DNA from: Mesostigma viride
Taxonomy: Eukaryota > Streptophyta > Mesostigmatophyceae > Mesostigmatales > Mesostigmataceae
Direction of reading: 5' to 3'
Assembly: GCA_009746045.1 (NCBI GenBank)
Contig: RPFO01000418.1
Location: 1,117,582 to 1,181,581, forward strand
DNA: 64,000 nt
The notes below the pieces were generated by a model, which saw nothing but the letters and a program-made list of their open reading frames with translations, searched no databases and was not told the origin of the DNA. Both the position numbers and the translations under genes were made by a program. Below are positions 62,598 through 64,000 of the stretch, in pieces (position 1 is the first letter of the stretch; the number at the start of each line of letters is the position of its first letter).

Positions 62598-63112
62598 CGC
62601 TTTCGATGTCGTCGATCCCTTTTGATCGAACGGACATTTTCCAGGTAAATAGGTGTACGTTTATTCCAAATATAGCCAGTAGGTCGAACGGACATTTTCT
62701 CAGTCATTCAAATGGTAGATATTACGGTCAGTGTACGGTAGTGTTGGTTAGTCACGGGCTCATTGGTAGAAGTCTACTGAAACGGTACAGCCTTAGCTCC
62801 TGAGGCCTCTGTACTTGTACCAAGCAGTACGGAGTTTAGCCGATCCGCACGCAGCCGCGCGGGGCGTGCGGGCCCCGCGCGAGGCGTGCGGTCCGGCCGT
62901 TTGTGTAGCTGCCGTTGGGCGAAAGACGTTCAAAAAATTTTTGCGCGGGATGCTGCCAGGTTCGTCGATCTGCTGAATCCAACGGCGGACAGAGGCAGGT
63001 GCAGTGCGTCATGTATACGTTGGCACCGTCTCCGTTCGCAAAACGGGGGGATTCCGGACTTAGCCAGCCTTGGTCATCTGCATGGTGCATGGTGTGCGAC
63101 CGAACGTTGTAA
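62598..63112. other. divergent intergenic region
   Basis: A GAACGGACATTTTC motif is repeated at about 62627 and 62685. A GC-rich 9-bp-arm hairpin (CGCGCGGGG) lies at 62856-62864/62873-62881. It probably holds the promoter of the plus-strand gene at 63113. Confidence 0.45.
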
Positions 63113-64000
63113 ATGCCGAGAAGGGTAGCAGTGCTACGACCTGCTCACGTGTGCAGTCCTGAGGAGTGGGAGCGATTTGATGCAAGAGCATGTGAAGAGG
63201 AAAAGCCGAAACAAAACGTCGTTCCCTCGGAATATGTGCGGACCTTAAGACTTCAAATCACGACCTTTGGCCGTGCATACCTCGTAGAGGGGTATGTCCT
63301 CAAGGAACAGGATGGCGCCATGGTTGATGCTCTCATTAACCGGGTAAAGAAGAGCTGCATAAACTTTCTAGAAACATGTGTGGCTGACGACAACCGTGCC
63401 GAGCTGGATAAGTATGAGGCATCCAGCTGGGTGCTAGACCCGACGACTGGTGAGCTCACCGCCCAGAAGCCCAAGGGCTCCAAACCCAAAGCCCTAAGTG
63501 TTGAAGAATTCGTAAAAAAGGAGCTGAGCCGGTGGCTAAGCAACTCCAGCTTAAAAAAGAGGCAGAGTTTTGCCGAGGACGAGGATGATGACGTGAAGGA
63601 AAATACCAAAGCGCTAAGCGACGTGACCAACATGCCAAAGGTAATAACGCTATCTTTAGCTACAGGAGTCTGCAAGCTTCTTGGTTTTTTCTTTCATCGC
63701 AGGTCTGCTACTAACCGACTTCCCGAATGTTAACGTCCTTATTGCATGCCCCGCCCTCTGCTTGCAGACAACTCCTGCTGCCAAGCCGGCGGCAAAGCCG
63801 GCGGCCAAGCCGGCGGCCAAGCCGGCGGCCAAGCCGGAGGTCAAGCCGGAAGTAAAGCCGGAAGTAAAGCCGGAGGTCAAGCCGGAGGCCAAGCCTGTGC
63901 AGCATGCCACAGGCGTCCGAGCAGATGAAATTCGGAGACTCAGAGCTCGGCTCCAAGCCCTTGAGGAGGAGTTAGAGCAGGAAGTGGCAGGGTACGCGCC
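63113..64000 (+). CDS. unknown protein with PAAKP repeats and coiled coil (partial)
   Basis: ATG at 63113 directly follows an in-frame TAA. Exon 1 is 63113-63640 (ending NMPK, donor GTAATA); exon 2 starts at 63768 after TTGCAG, phase 0, and runs off the window. The N-terminal 175 residues are charged with no recognised domain (YVRTLRLQITTFGRAYLVEG). Exon 2 begins with about ten 4-residue repeats (PAAK then PEVK), followed by a coiled coil, EIRRLRARLQALEEELEQEV. It is divergent from the CACTA-D transposase, so it may be a TnpA-like accessory DNA-binding protein; a host gene is equally possible. Confidence 0.6.

Larger units (their letters stand above)
57562..64000 (-). mobile_element. CACTA-D: autonomous-type CACTA element, right end outside window
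   Basis: Begins CACTAGGAACTCGTTGGTGG inside copia-3 pol (left flank TT). The first 9 bases match CACTA-C. It contains subterminal repeats and a complete six-exon transposase gene; the plus-strand gene at 63113 may belong to it. No right terminus is found before the window edge. Confidence 0.7.

Noticed and set aside
62738-62746. TAGTG followed by TT as the CACTA-D right end
   Set aside because: Adjacent bases do not match the left TIR and copia-3 coding does not resume after it.

Overview
The window is eukaryotic nuclear DNA made almost wholly of nested transposable elements and very long simple repeats. Spliced genes with GT-AG introns, Ty1/copia and L1-like retrotransposons and CACTA (EnSpm, tnp2-type) DNA transposons rule out a prokaryote or organelle. 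The mix and the moderately GC-rich coding sequence suggest a green-lineage microalga, but that is inference and no species is claimed. No clear host housekeeping gene is seen. The right-edge gene at 63113 may be host or transposon.

Left part (1-23500): a TIR-bounded element filled by about 300 TGGA units (278-1700), a decayed LINE (1880-3605), then an 18-kb Ty1/copia element, copia-1 (4053-21990, minus strand). It has identical 583-bp LTRs and sits in a TAG microsatellite. An 11.1-kb CACTA transposon (CACTA-A, 8375-19490) splits the copia-1 integrase. CACTA-A carries minisatellites, palindromes, LINE 3' ends, two TGGA arrays and a broken three-exon gene. A 1.3-kb (TTG)n array follows.

Middle part (23500-38450): a TIR element (23833-25525), several broken L1-like LINE copies sharing a 3' hairpin with tetranucleotide tails, a gene-poor stretch, and two identical 1041-bp TG...CA repeats. 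Between those repeats lies an ORF1-only LINE (35476-37344) with a 13-bp target-site duplication.

Right part (38450-64000): copia-2 (minus strand) is split in its integrase by CACTA-B (41417-46748) and in gag by the left end of CACTA-C (47945). CACTA-C carries an intact six-exon tnp2 transposase gene (48567-53278). Downstream are a frameshifted unknown ORF pair and a plus-strand copia-3 gag. Copia-3 is broken in its pre-integrase region by the left end of CACTA-D (57562). CACTA-D carries a second six-exon transposase gene (58087-62171) with the same intron positions and phases, and perhaps a divergent second gene running off the right edge.

Main points: (1) all four CACTA ends found lie inside copia coding sequence, and the two complete elements have 2-bp target duplications whose removal rejoins the integrase frame; (2) the copia elements appear to place the aspartic protease between integrase and reverse transcriptase, not before integrase; (3) both transposase genes have a strong hairpin just upstream of their start codon; (4) LINE copies share a 3' hairpin next to tetranucleotide tails, a plausible source of some giant arrays.
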